From: UBA12077 sp034189025
GTDB lineage: Bacteria; Bacteroidota; Bacteroidia; Bacteroidales; UBA12077
DNA: 64,000 bases
Direction of reading: 5' to 3'
NCBI GenBank assembly: GCA_034189025.1
Contig: JAXHVS010000055.1
Location: 27,214-91,213 of the forward strand
A program made the translations under genes and the position numbers. Of the stretch, positions 34,334-44,119 are shown in pieces (within the stretch, counting starts at the first letter, position 1; the number at the start of each line of letters is the position of its first letter). The notes under the pieces were generated by a model. It was given only the letters and a program-made list of their open reading frames with translations, was not told the DNA's origin and searched no databases.

Positions 34334-36154
34334 CTAGGCAAATGATTGCAAATCGTGTAATTTTTTATATACGCCTTTTAACTCAATTAATTCATCGTGT
34401 TTGCCACGCTCAACAATTTTACCCTCTTGTAATACGCATATTTCATCCGCATTCCGTACCGTTGAAAGTCTGTGGGCAATTACAATTGAAGTACGGTTTT
34501 CCATTAATTTAAATAGGGCATCCTGTACTAGTTTTTCAGATTCGGTGTCCAGCGACGAGGTTGCTTCATCAAGAATCATAATCGGTGGATTTTTTAGTAC
34601 AGCACGGGCAATGCTAATGCGCTGCCGTTGGCCACCGGAAAGTTTGCTACCACGATCGCCAATGTTGGTTTGGTAGCCGTGTTCGGTTTGTAAAATAAAT
34701 TCATGTGCATTGGCTACTTTTGCCGCAGCAATAATTTCCTCTTCCGAAGCGGTTTCCATTCCAAAAGCAATATTATTGTAGATTGTATCGTTAAATAAAA
34801 TCGATTCCTGGCTAACAATACCCATTAAATTGCGTAAATCGAGAATTTTTAAATCCTGAATGTTAATTCCGTCAATTTTTATTTCTCCCTCAACAATATC
34901 GTAAAAGCGGGGCAAAAGATCAACTAATGTTGATTTTCCCGAACCCGACTGGCCTACTAATGCAACCGTTTGTCCTTTATTTATGGTTAGGTTAATATCT
35001 TTCAGTACATAATCTTCAATGTATTTAAAACTAACATCTTTGTATTCGATACAATCCTGGAAGTCTTTTTTAGATTTAGCATTTGGTTTTTCAGTAATTT
35101 TAATATTCGCATCCAGAATTGCCTCTATCCTATCAAGAGATGCCAGTCCTCGTTGTACATTATAATATACTGTTGATAAATCCTTTGAAGGGGTAATAAT
35201 CTGTGAAAAAACAACCAGATAAAAAATAAATGTTTGCGGACTCATAATCGGATCCTGATTTAAAACCATACTCCCACCATACCACATAATGACAACAATG
35301 ACAGCCGTAGCCATAAATTCACTAAAAGGCCCGGCTAAATCTTTCCTACGCCATATACGATTCATTAATCGGGTATACGAATTATTTTCATTCATAAATC
35401 GCTCGTGAATTTTATCTTCAGTATTAAAGGCTTTAATAATTCTTAATCCAAAAAGTGTTTCTTCAATATATGATAAAATTAAACCTAATTGTGATTGCCC
35501 TTTTTCAGATTTGCGCCGCAATGATTTTCCAATGCGCCCGATAACTCCTCCTGTAATGGGTAAAAGCAGCAATACAAAAAAAGTAAGGAAAGGGCTGGTT
35601 GTAAATAAAACAATAAGATAAATAATTATCGTAATGGGTGCTTTTATCGCGTTATTTAATGAACGTACAACAGAGGTTTCTACTTCCTGGACATCACTCG
35701 TCATTCTGGAGATGATATCACCTTTACGTTCTTCGGTAAAATAAGAAAGTTGTAATCCTAATATTTTCTGATTTAATTTATTTCTGATGTCGCGAACTAC
35801 TCCGTTGCGTAATGGAGCCATTACATAATTGCTGGCATATTGCATGGATGTTTTTAGCAGTACAAAAATAATAACCATTATACTTACTGTAAGTAAAGCA
35901 GCTCTTTCTCCCTGGGTAAGGATGATCTGGCTTAAGTAATAATTAAAATTATGCATTATGGCTTCGGAACTAAACTCCATGGCTACTGGATTTTCAATGA
36001 TCGGTTGATTTTTGAAAAGGATGCCAAGGAATGGAATTACTCCGGTGAATGAAAATAAGGAGAAAACGGTGGCTAAAAGTGCAAATAAAATACTTGTCAA
36101 CCCTTTTCCCCAGTAAGGAAAGATATATTCTAAAATCTTTTTATAACCTTTCAT
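34334..36154 (-). CDS. MsbA-like ABC exporter (fused permease-ATPase)
   Basis: 606 aa. Six membrane helices (about 1-330) form a type IV ABC permease with ERKGDIISRMTSDVQEVE in the first cytoplasmic loop. The ATPase domain has Walker A GQSGSGKST (about 395-403), Q-loop SQESILFND, signature LSGGQRQR (about 497-504), Walker B IMILDEATSSLD and the AHRLST H-loop. Such half-transporters work as homodimers and export lipids (MsbA, lipid A core) or drugs. The neighbours are envelope glycan acylation genes, which mildly supports a lipid or glycan substrate, but the genes do not overlap. Own promoter motif at 36190-36197. Confidence 0.88.
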   Translation of the reverse strand: MKGYKKILEYIFPYWGKGLTSILFALLATVFSLFSFTGVIPFLGILFKNQPIIENPVAMEFSSEAIMHNFNYYLSQIILTQGERAALLTVSIMVIIFVLLKTSMQYASNYVMAPLRNGVVRDIRNKLNQKILGLQLSYFTEERKGDIISRMTSDVQEVETSVVRSLNNAIKAPITIIIYLIVLFTTSPFLTFFVLLLLPITGGVIGRIGKSLRRKSEKGQSQLGLILSYIEETLFGLRIIKAFNTEDKIHERFMNENNSYTRLMNRIWRRKDLAGPFSEFMATAVIVVIMWYGGSMVLNQDPIMSPQTFIFYLVVFSQIITPSKDLSTVYYNVQRGLASLDRIEAILDANIKITEKPNAKSKKDFQDCIEYKDVSFKYIEDYVLKDINLTINKGQTVALVGQSGSGKSTLVDLLPRFYDIVEGEIKIDGINIQDLKILDLRNLMGIVSQESILFNDTIYNNIAFGMETASEEEIIAAAKVANAHEFILQTEHGYQTNIGDRGSKLSGGQRQRISIARAVLKNPPIMILDEATSSLDTESEKLVQDALFKLMENRTSIVIAHRLSTVRNADEICVLQEGKIVERGKHDELIELKGVYKKLHDLQSFA

Positions 36155-36189
36155 GCAATAATTGTTTTTAAATATAATTTAATAGCTGA

Positions 36190-36197
36190 CAAATGTA
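36190..36197 (-). promoter_or_regulatory. Candidate -7 element (TACATTTG) for the ABC exporter
   Basis: CAAATGTA on the plus strand reads TACATTTG on the minus strand, 35 bp upstream of the ATG at 36154. It falls in the gap after the MBOAT gene, so the exporter can be transcribed on its own. -33 not clear. Confidence 0.4.
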
Positions 36198-36286
36198 AAG
36201 AAATTATTTTGTAATGTTGATGATTAAAAAAAAGCTTATGATTTAAAATTAATTTTTATAAAATGTAAATTCATGATTTTATCAGG

Positions 36287-37825
36287 TTAAAACTGGAAAT
36301 AAATAAATGGCTGTATTTCTGCAGATTTTACCTGGAAAATAATAAAAATTACAATAAGTGTTATCAATATTTTTATAGCTATGTGGCTTTTAATAAACCA
36401 ACCGCGATAGCTCTCTTTGAACGATGAGGGCAACCAGTGTAAGAATAATCCCAGAAGGATGATCGCATATATTTTATAATAAGAAGTTACCATAATGGGA
36501 ACCAGCGCTCCCTGGAAGTTTGTAATTATTTGCCTAATAATAGTCATGGCATCTTCCATATTTTGAGCTCTGAAAAATATCCAGGCAAAGGTTACAAGGT
36601 GGAAGGTGGTAAACACTGAGATAAAGCGATATAAAAGATTTTTGCTGGATTTAGTTTGATAGTATTTACTTAGCGAAAGGTTCATTTTCATCCATAACTT
36701 ATGAATAACCAATCCTAGCCCGTGCAAACCTCCCCAAATAATAAACCGCATGTTGGCTCCATGCCATAAACCACCAAGAAGCATGGTAATCATTATATTT
36801 ATATAGGTTCTAACTTTTCCTTTACGGTTTCCTCCAAGCGGAATATATAAATAATCTCGCAACCACGATGATAGAGATATATGCCATCGGTGCCAGAAAT
36901 CGGTAATGTTTAATGCTTTATAGGGGGAATTGAAATTTACTGGCAACCGGAAACCTAATAATAATGCTACTCCAATTGCTATGTCGGTGTATCCTGAGAA
37001 ATCACAATAAATTTGAATAGAGTATCCATATACAGCCATTAAATTTTCGAATCCGGTAAACGATCCTGGCGAATCAAAAACCCTGTCGACATAATTAATA
37101 GAAATGTAATCGGATATTAACATTTTTTTGAGTAATCCGCTTAGGATTAAAAAAATAGCATGGCCAAACTCTTGTTTTGTTAGTTTAAATTTTTGGTAAA
37201 GTTGAGGAATAAATTCTGCCGCACGAACAATAGGGCCCGCAACTAATTGCGGAAAGAAAGAGACATAAAATCCAAAATCAATAATATTTTTTACAGGCTT
37301 AACTTTTCTCCGATATACATCAACAGTATAGCTTATTGTTTGGAAGGTGTAAAATGAAATTCCCACCGGTAATATTATAGATGAAATATTAAACGATGTG
37401 CCTGCTACTCTATTTGTCCATAATGCAAGATAATTAACAACCTGAAAATTGGTGTTGAAAATGGAATTGAGAATATCTGTAAAAAAATAAGTGTATTTAA
37501 AATACCCTAATACAAGTAAATTAATAAATATACTTGCCGATAAAAATAATTTTTTTCTGAGTCCGTTTTTTGCTTGATAAATTAGCTGTCCAAGGGTAAA
37601 ATCAGCAATGGTAGAGAAAATAAGTAAGGTGAAGAAATATCCTCCGGATTTATAATAGAAGAAAAGGCTCATTACAAATAAATAAGCATTTCTGAGCACA
37701 TTTTTTTTGTACAAAAAAGAATAAAATAGCAGTAATACACCAAAAAAAACCCAGAAGTATAATCGAGTAAACAAAAGAGGTTTCGATTCTGAATAGATGA
37801 ATATGTCTTTTAATAACTCGGTCAA
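36287..37825 (-). CDS. MBOAT-family O-acyltransferase (AlgI/DltB-like)
   Basis: 512 aa, polytopic with about ten membrane helices. MBOAT signatures: FWHRWHISLSSWLRDYLYIPLGG (about 311-333) and the catalytic-His region LGGLWHGANMRFIIWGGLHG (about 350-369). The family moves acetyl groups from a cytoplasmic donor across the inner membrane onto a glycan partner, as AlgI does for alginate. The two genes immediately upstream (7 bp and then overlapping) encode SGNH-domain periplasmic proteins, the usual final acetyl acceptor or transferase for AlgI-like proteins. The set therefore looks like a glycan O-acylation cassette, with the target glycan unknown. Confidence 0.9.
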   Translation of the reverse strand: MTELLKDIFIYSESKPLLFTRLYFWVFFGVLLLFYSFLYKKNVLRNAYLFVMSLFFYYKSGGYFFTLLIFSTIADFTLGQLIYQAKNGLRKKLFLSASIFINLLVLGYFKYTYFFTDILNSIFNTNFQVVNYLALWTNRVAGTSFNISSIILPVGISFYTFQTISYTVDVYRRKVKPVKNIIDFGFYVSFFPQLVAGPIVRAAEFIPQLYQKFKLTKQEFGHAIFLILSGLLKKMLISDYISINYVDRVFDSPGSFTGFENLMAVYGYSIQIYCDFSGYTDIAIGVALLLGFRLPVNFNSPYKALNITDFWHRWHISLSSWLRDYLYIPLGGNRKGKVRTYINIMITMLLGGLWHGANMRFIIWGGLHGLGLVIHKLWMKMNLSLSKYYQTKSSKNLLYRFISVFTTFHLVTFAWIFFRAQNMEDAMTIIRQIITNFQGALVPIMVTSYYKIYAIILLGLFLHWLPSSFKESYRGWFIKSHIAIKILITLIVIFIIFQVKSAEIQPFIYFQF

Positions 37826-37831
37826 AATTTT

Positions 37832-39031
37832 TTAATTTCTATGGTCAAAAAACTTTATAAAAGCGTTCACAAATAATTCTCCCTGCAATTGGTAACCTGC
37901 TCTTTTAAAATGTATTTTATCATTAGCGGTAAAATCGTAGTTATGCCATTTTAATACAGCATTTTTACCGCCCATAATTGAATAAAAATCCCAAAGTCCT
38001 GTATGTAACTCATCCTTAATTTGAAACAGGGTTTCTCTATACATCATAATGTTTTTATTTGAAATATCATTTTTAATATGATCGCCAGGAACTGCCAAAA
38101 TTATTGATGAATTAGGTGCTGAAACACGTATTTGGTTGATAAAATCTTTAAGAATGAGTTTATTTTCCAACGATGAAAAATTTTCATTAAATGTTTCGTT
38201 TGTACCCAACGAAATAATGGTCAAATCGGGATTTATTTCTTCAACTTGAGAGGGCAGCAATTCACATTTAAGGTACGATTGTGCGGTAGCTCCATTTACA
38301 CCAATGGTGTGATACCCTATTTTGTTTTGGTCATGTTCTAAAATTAGCCCATAAAGTTCAAAAGCATGCGCTGTGTCGGGATTAAAAATTTCGATATGTA
38401 TTGAATCTGTTGCTTTTGCTAGATGGAATGTTGAATAATTATCTTTCATTTGTGTATAAAACCCATTAATTTTTAGTGTAATTCCTGGTTTTATGGAGTG
38501 CAATATTTTTACTTTATTAAAATAATATTTTACCGGGAAATCATAGGTATTATTTAACATTTTTACCGAAAAAGAAGCTGTTGAATCATGGGTAGCAACA
38601 GTAATGCCCGATAATCCCAATTTGTAACTTAAGGTGTCGTTGGTGTTTTTATTCATCTCCCAGTTTCCGGTATAATCTACCTTGTAATAATAAGGATTAT
38701 TAGTGTTTGCCAAGGTGTAAGGAAATATAAATCCCGGCTCGGCGATTGTGTCTTTCGGTAAGTAGTGTTGAAACAGGTTCTGCCTGATTTTTTCGGTTAA
38801 AAAAGCTGCCTGTAGGTGAGAGTCGCCAATATGAAGGATGTTTATTTTTTTTGAGCCCTGAAGATTTATATTTTGTAGTTTTTCTTTAAATTTTTCGATT
38901 TGCTGGTTATCACCTGAGAAATGCACAATATTTTTATCCTGCCGGATAAATTTTAGTGTATCATATATATTCTGAGAATATCCTGAAAAAGCTAATAAGA
39001 GTGCCAATAGTATATATTTAATTTTCTTCAA
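37832..39031 (-). CDS. Secreted SGNH/GDSL-hydrolase-fold protein (distal, partner of MBOAT)
   Basis: 399 aa from TTG 39031, which gives a clean signal peptide (MKKIKYILLALLLAFSGYSQ). An ATG at 39073 would put a poor leader in front and overlap the upstream gene by 56 bp; from the TTG the overlap is 14 bp. Block I NILHIGDSHLQAAF (about 67-80 of the mature numbering) contains the catalytic Ser. Block III is SLGTNE, and the C-terminal Asp-His block is NDKIHFKRAGY. SGNH proteins next to MBOAT acyltransferases act as periplasmic acetyl-transfer or esterase partners. The homologous gene just upstream makes this a tandem pair of related but quite diverged proteins. Confidence 0.82.
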   Translation of the reverse strand: MKKIKYILLALLLAFSGYSQNIYDTLKFIRQDKNIVHFSGDNQQIEKFKEKLQNINLQGSKKINILHIGDSHLQAAFLTEKIRQNLFQHYLPKDTIAEPGFIFPYTLANTNNPYYYKVDYTGNWEMNKNTNDTLSYKLGLSGITVATHDSTASFSVKMLNNTYDFPVKYYFNKVKILHSIKPGITLKINGFYTQMKDNYSTFHLAKATDSIHIEIFNPDTAHAFELYGLILEHDQNKIGYHTIGVNGATAQSYLKCELLPSQVEEINPDLTIISLGTNETFNENFSSLENKLILKDFINQIRVSAPNSSIILAVPGDHIKNDISNKNIMMYRETLFQIKDELHTGLWDFYSIMGGKNAVLKWHNYDFTANDKIHFKRAGYQLQGELFVNAFIKFFDHRN

Positions 39032-40571
39032 AATTATCTGATTTTTTGTTATGGATATATTCGAAATAATCATTTATAAATGCATCGTAAAACATTTTGG
39101 ATATAACCACAGAGCCTTTCCAGGTAAAATGTGTAAAATCTTTTTTTGCAAGCGGAGGATTCGCATTTACCCATGCAGGCATTGAATTTTTACCGCCCAT
39201 GGCTTCGTACATATCCCAAAAGGCACAACCGGCTTTAAAAGCAGCATTTTTCTGCGCCTCCCTGATTTTTTCAATGTTGGGGTACGATTCGTAACGGCCC
39301 ATTACATTTCTCGACATATCTGAAACGCCAATAACAATAATGCTAATATCAGGGCGTAAGCCTTTCAATGTTTTTAATTGTTTGTAAAATTGTTTTTCAT
39401 AGTAGCTGTAATCATCAATAATGTGAGGAACCAGATTAACACCAAACTGCATGATTATGAGCTTGGCATTTAATTTTTGGTACATCGAACGGAAAAAAGC
39501 CATGTCGGTTCGTGTAAAATCTGTACCACTACTTCCGCGCAGCGGAATGTTATCTACAGCTATTCCTTTATAATCGTCAATTGCCACAGCATAAATATCC
39601 GGACTATCTTCTCCTTTGAAACTTATTGTAATTTCATTTAATGACCCGTCAATATCCCATGATAAGGTTTGCAATTGGTGCGATGGAGGAATTAGCTCGG
39701 CATCGAGGGTTTGATCTTTATATTTTAATTCGGCAATAAAGGGTTTTTCATTAAATCCGTAAAATACCCTACACCTTTTAAATTCACGGGTTCGAAGGTA
39801 AGTAATGTTTGATTTTTTAAGCATTATTTCGCCGGCATATAAATCTTTGGAGCGTGCGTAAACAGGTGCAAATCGGCCAAAACTCATTAAAGCACCTAGT
39901 CTTTTATGATAAATATTTCCGTTTTCAATACTTTTTATGGTATAACGCTCCCAATTTCCACTTAACTTATGCTGTAGGGAGATATTGGTCCCTTTGATGA
40001 GTACCGGAGGAAATAAACCTACTCCCGATCCTCCGAATTGTTGCTGTAGCTCATTTCGTATGTATGATGTAATCCGGTCGCCTTCGATTTGCGAATCACC
40101 ATAATGTAAAACTCTTATTAGCTCGCCTGTATTTTTTAAATGACGAAGATGATTAAAAAATGGATACAATACAGATTTGTCATTTTTCGGATATTCTAAA
40201 TACTGATTAATGGAGCCAGGAGCTGTTGACTCCTTCTTTGGTAATGTTGAATCGGAAACAGAAAGTGTATCGGTTTTCGTTTCTGTTTGTATTGAACCAG
40301 GAATAGTGGAAATCGAATCTTTCTTGGCTACCAGGTTGTCTTTTGTTTGGGAGATACTGCTATCTGTTAGCAAACGAAGCTGTTGGGTATCTATTATATC
40401 TTGTATGGTTAATTGATTGGATTGTTGCTGTGAGATAAGATGATTAATATCCGGAAAACGTAAAAGTAAATTGTTTCCGAGATATAATCCTTCTTTGGGA
40501 AAGATGAATGAAACCACCGCCAATAATACAAATATACTGATTAAGTATAGTAAGATTTTATAAGGTTTCAT
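39018..40571 (-). CDS. Membrane-anchored SGNH-hydrolase-fold protein (proximal, first in cassette)
   Basis: 517 aa. One N-terminal membrane helix (about 6-24) with no obvious cleavage site suggests a periplasmic anchored protein. A Ser/Thr/Asp-rich linker (about 60-120, SVSDSTLPKKESTAPG) follows. The SGNH domain shows LHYGDSQIEGDRI (block I, about 155-168), MQFGVNLV (block III-like, with GVN in place of GTN), and DFTHFTWKG at the end, the Asp-X-X-His pair. It is similar in layout to the next gene, so the two probably arose by duplication. It stands first in the SGNH-SGNH-MBOAT set. Confidence 0.82.
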   Translation of the reverse strand: MKPYKILLYLISIFVLLAVVSFIFPKEGLYLGNNLLLRFPDINHLISQQQSNQLTIQDIIDTQQLRLLTDSSISQTKDNLVAKKDSISTIPGSIQTETKTDTLSVSDSTLPKKESTAPGSINQYLEYPKNDKSVLYPFFNHLRHLKNTGELIRVLHYGDSQIEGDRITSYIRNELQQQFGGSGVGLFPPVLIKGTNISLQHKLSGNWERYTIKSIENGNIYHKRLGALMSFGRFAPVYARSKDLYAGEIMLKKSNITYLRTREFKRCRVFYGFNEKPFIAELKYKDQTLDAELIPPSHQLQTLSWDIDGSLNEITISFKGEDSPDIYAVAIDDYKGIAVDNIPLRGSSGTDFTRTDMAFFRSMYQKLNAKLIIMQFGVNLVPHIIDDYSYYEKQFYKQLKTLKGLRPDISIIVIGVSDMSRNVMGRYESYPNIEKIREAQKNAAFKAGCAFWDMYEAMGGKNSMPAWVNANPPLAKKDFTHFTWKGSVVISKMFYDAFINDYFEYIHNKKSDNFEEN

Positions 40572-40684
40572 TCAGCGTGTTTTTTGGAACCTAAATATAT
40601 CAATATTTCTTTAAAATGAAAGTTTTATTTTGTAGAAAACTATATTAAAAGAATTTTAAAAATGTCATTTGTATGGATATTATT

Positions 40685-43600
40685 TTAACCAAATAAACTT
40701 AATTGCCCGTGATTTTTATCCGTTTTTTTATAATCATTTTTTGTTTGTTCTGCAAGTTGCTTTTCGATAAGGTTAAGAAAAGGGCTTTTAGGGAGTTGCA
40801 ATTCACGGCCCATAAGAAAACGTTTTTTGGCATACGTTAAATATAGCATTGCTTTTGCCCGGGTCATGCCCACATAAAGCAACCGTTTTTCCTCGTCGTT
40901 ATCGGTTTTTTGTTCTTTAAAAAGCGAGTAGGGGATTAACTTGTTTTCGCATCCGGCTATAAAAACACATTTAAACTCCAGTCCTTTTGCTGCATGAATG
41001 GTCATTAAACTTACCTTCTCAATTTCCGGTTGGTACAAATCTGCCGGCTGGCCTAATGTCATATGTTTAATAAAACCCTCTGTATCATTCGTATATTTCG
41101 CAGCCAGGTGTTTAAGCCTGTCTAATATTTTGAAGTCTTCATCGGTTGTATTTATTATAAATTCTGTCCACAAAAAATGCAGATAATCATCTAATGGTAA
41201 TTTTAAGGGTTGATTATGAATTTTATCTAGTGCTATTGGGTTGATATTGAGCTGGCTGGTAATTTTGTTCCGTAGAAACAAATTTTCCGGTTCACTGCTT
41301 AGTTTTAAAAGGTTTATCAGTACACGTGTGATGTTGTGTTTTAAAAATTCATCTTCATTAATCTTTTGATATGGAATGCTGTGGCTATTCAATGCTTTTT
41401 CAAGGGCTCCCATTTGCGCTTTGGTACGGCACAATATGGCAAAATCAGATAAACTCTCAATTTTGGTATTTTTTTCTCCGCTCGAAACATTACTATCCAT
41501 AGAGAAAAAACGCAATCCGCCGGATAAATTTTCTATTTCGCGGGCAATAAATTCAGCTTCACTTTTATCGGTTGGGTGGGTTGATATCTTTATTTTTAAA
41601 CCATCATCTAATCCCTGTAAAAAATTATTTTCCTTTAAAATATTACCCGAAGCTTTTAATATGTTATTTGTACATCGGTAGCTCAGGTTGAGTTTGTAAA
41701 TTGCTGTTTTAGGGAAATCTTCAATAAACCGGCTGATGAATTTAGCGTTTGAACCGCGAAAACCATATATGGCCTGATTAGGGTCGCCAATAACCGTAAT
41801 ATTATGGTTGTCAGTGTCAGATAATGTTTTAATGAGTTGATATTGTGCATCGTTAATATCCTGGTATTCATCAACCATAATCCATGGGAACCGTTGCTGT
41901 AATTTTTGCAGGAACATTTTGTCTTTACGGAAAATTAGCAGAGGCATATAAATCATATCGTCAAAATCGAACAGATGATTTTTTTGGAGTTCTGCCGAAT
42001 ATCTCTCAAACATGTTACGTATGGTATCATCTTTAATTTCATCAGAAAGGAGAACCTTTTGCTTAATTTCTGTAATCTCTTGTTTCCAATGTTTCATTTC
42101 TGTTTTTTTCTTCTCAGGGAACAGGTATTGTAGCATGAATAATTTATCCTCGTCGTCGATAATATGGATGTTGGTTTGATTTTTTTCCCTGTAATAGTTT
42201 CTTAGTATTGAATATCCCAGAGCATGAAAAGTAGAAATGTGTATGTTTTCTATATTAAATGGTTGTCCCAGTAGTTTTTTTGTACGAGAAAGCATCTCTT
42301 CGGCTGCCTGATTAGTAAATGTTACGGCTAAAATATTTTCAGGGTTTACCTGTTTTTCCTTTACCAGATAAGCAATTCGTCGGGTAAGTACATTGGTTTT
42401 TCCTGTGCCGGGTCCAGCCAATATCATGGCTCGTTCTTTGTCATGTTTTACTGCTTTAGCCTGTTCTGGGTTTAAGCCTTGTAATATACCTCTTTGTTCA
42501 ACAATATACTGAGTTTCCGGTTCGGCTGCTATATCAGAAGGTTCGTTTATTGCCTTTAGTTTTTGGTATTGTTGCAAGTTGAAATTGAGCAGTTTACGTT
42601 GACGTATTTCGGGTAAATTTGATATTTCAAACAATGCCGATTTGTCTTCAAAAATTTTTGTTTCGTCGGGACGGAAAACTTTTACCTCACCATATTCTCC
42701 GTCAAAACCTTCTTTGATGATTATTTGATGGTTTCGCATTCTTCGGATAGCTTCACTTAGTACTTCTCCACCCATTTCATTGATTTCTTCAATGGATAAA
42801 AAATGTAAAATATTGAATTCTGAACCCGCTTTGACAATTAGCTGCTCGTACTGTTTTTTTATTTTTTTTGATTTTTCTCCAACTCCTTCTATTTCGGCTA
42901 AGATCTCCGGAAGGGGTATAATCGAGTAAAAAGGTTTCCGGTTGGGGCGCTCTTCAATATTCACCCTGTCAGATAACTCTACAATACGGTTTACAACGCC
43001 TATCGTAACCTTTTTGCCACAAACAGGACAAATGCTATGATGTTTCATGGTTTCAACCGGATCCCAACAAACCTTACATTTCCGGTGTCCGTCGTAGTGG
43101 TATTTGCCTTCTTGCGGAAACATGTCAAAAGTTCCTAAAAAGCTTTCATTACCAGTTTTAAGGGCATCGGTTATCGAATAATAACTAACCTCTGTATCGA
43201 AAAGGTTGGCATTTCTGCCTAACTTTTCAGGTGAATGGGCATCGGAATTGGAAATTAACGTATAGCGATCGAGGAAACAACACATCCAGTTTAATGCTGG
43301 GTCGGTTGATAATCCGGTTTCCAACGCATATATATGTTCCGACAAGTCTTCAAAACATTCTTCAATACTGTTAAAACCTGATTTTGACCCTAACGCCGAA
43401 AACCAGGGGGTCCAAATATGTGCCGGGATGAAAAAGATTTCATCTGAGATTTCCAGACACATTTCTAACAGGTGCTTTGCATCTAACCCAAGAATAGGGC
43501 GTCCGTCTGAGGTAATATTAAAATTCATATGGCTAAGCTTCTGCTGAATTTTATCCACTACCTCAAAATCAGGAGCCAGAATTACATTATGAATTTTGCG

Positions 43601-43906
43601 TATTTTCCCATTCTTTTTATAAATATTACTTATTTCGGCACTTAACAAAAAGCGTGGCGCATTGGTGTTAGTCTCCTGAGCCGGATTTTTGATTTTAAAT
43701 TCATCTTTCAGTTTAAATAGGCCTGGTTCTGCCGGTTCAATTTTTTCTTTCAATTCGGCAGTCCATCCCGGATGGGAAAAATCTCCCGTTCCTACAATTT
43801 TAATTCCTTTTAGCTTAGCCCAATAGTCGAGATGTTCGGGTGTTAGCTTTTTGCTCGTAGCCATTGAAAAATGAGAGTGGATATGTAAATCGGCAATAAA
43901 TTTCAT
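40685..43906 (-). CDS. PHP-zinc ribbon-UvrD/PcrA-type helicase fusion
   Basis: 1073 aa. N-terminal PHP metallo-phosphoesterase region: DLHIHSHFSMATSK (about 5-18), GTGDFSHPGW (about 39-48), NSDAHS (about 218-223). A four-cysteine zinc ribbon (CKVCWD and CPVCGKK, about 277-300) and a helix-hairpin-helix-like stretch (EIEGVGEKSKKIKKQ) follow. Then comes an SF1A helicase: Walker A AGPGTGKT (about 497-504), AVTFTNQAAEEML, DEYQDIND, GDPNQAIYGFRGS, LSYRCTNNIL, LMTIHAAKGLEF and RLLYVGMTRAK. The C-terminus ends QLSLFG, a sliding-clamp-binding type motif (1068-1072). In other bacteria the PHP part occurs alone as a conserved hypothetical. Probably a DNA repair enzyme joining nuclease-like and helicase activity; its reaction is unproven. 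Confidence 0.88.
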   Translation of the reverse strand: MKFIADLHIHSHFSMATSKKLTPEHLDYWAKLKGIKIVGTGDFSHPGWTAELKEKIEPAEPGLFKLKDEFKIKNPAQETNTNAPRFLLSAEISNIYKKNGKIRKIHNVILAPDFEVVDKIQQKLSHMNFNITSDGRPILGLDAKHLLEMCLEISDEIFFIPAHIWTPWFSALGSKSGFNSIEECFEDLSEHIYALETGLSTDPALNWMCCFLDRYTLISNSDAHSPEKLGRNANLFDTEVSYYSITDALKTGNESFLGTFDMFPQEGKYHYDGHRKCKVCWDPVETMKHHSICPVCGKKVTIGVVNRIVELSDRVNIEERPNRKPFYSIIPLPEILAEIEGVGEKSKKIKKQYEQLIVKAGSEFNILHFLSIEEINEMGGEVLSEAIRRMRNHQIIIKEGFDGEYGEVKVFRPDETKIFEDKSALFEISNLPEIRQRKLLNFNLQQYQKLKAINEPSDIAAEPETQYIVEQRGILQGLNPEQAKAVKHDKERAMILAGPGTGKTNVLTRRIAYLVKEKQVNPENILAVTFTNQAAEEMLSRTKKLLGQPFNIENIHISTFHALGYSILRNYYREKNQTNIHIIDDEDKLFMLQYLFPEKKKTEMKHWKQEITEIKQKVLLSDEIKDDTIRNMFERYSAELQKNHLFDFDDMIYMPLLIFRKDKMFLQKLQQRFPWIMVDEYQDINDAQYQLIKTLSDTDNHNITVIGDPNQAIYGFRGSNAKFISRFIEDFPKTAIYKLNLSYRCTNNILKASGNILKENNFLQGLDDGLKIKISTHPTDKSEAEFIAREIENLSGGLRFFSMDSNVSSGEKNTKIESLSDFAILCRTKAQMGALEKALNSHSIPYQKINEDEFLKHNITRVLINLLKLSSEPENLFLRNKITSQLNINPIALDKIHNQPLKLPLDDYLHFLWTEFIINTTDEDFKILDRLKHLAAKYTNDTEGFIKHMTLGQPADLYQPEIEKVSLMTIHAAKGLEFKCVFIAGCENKLIPYSLFKEQKTDNDEEKRLLYVGMTRAKAMLYLTYAKKRFLMGRELQLPKSPFLNLIEKQLAEQTKNDYKKTDKNHGQLSLFG

Positions 43907-44119
43907 GATAAATGGTATTTTGTTATAAAATTATTGAAAAGAAAACTGAATCAAAAGAAGAAATTTGATTTGTTATCAACTTTTGCATAAGTTTTGATGT
44001 ATTATAAAGCAACTGTTTTAAAAAGCTAATTTTTTTGTAATAAATTAAAATTTATGGTGTCATATATATAGAAGTATATAGATATAAACATATAATAACT
44101 AATTAAAAAAGGAATTGAT

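Noticed and set aside
41376..41681. 101-codon plus-strand ORF opposite the UvrD-type helicase
   Set aside because: Antisense shadow of a strongly conserved helicase region; no start context and no similarity.
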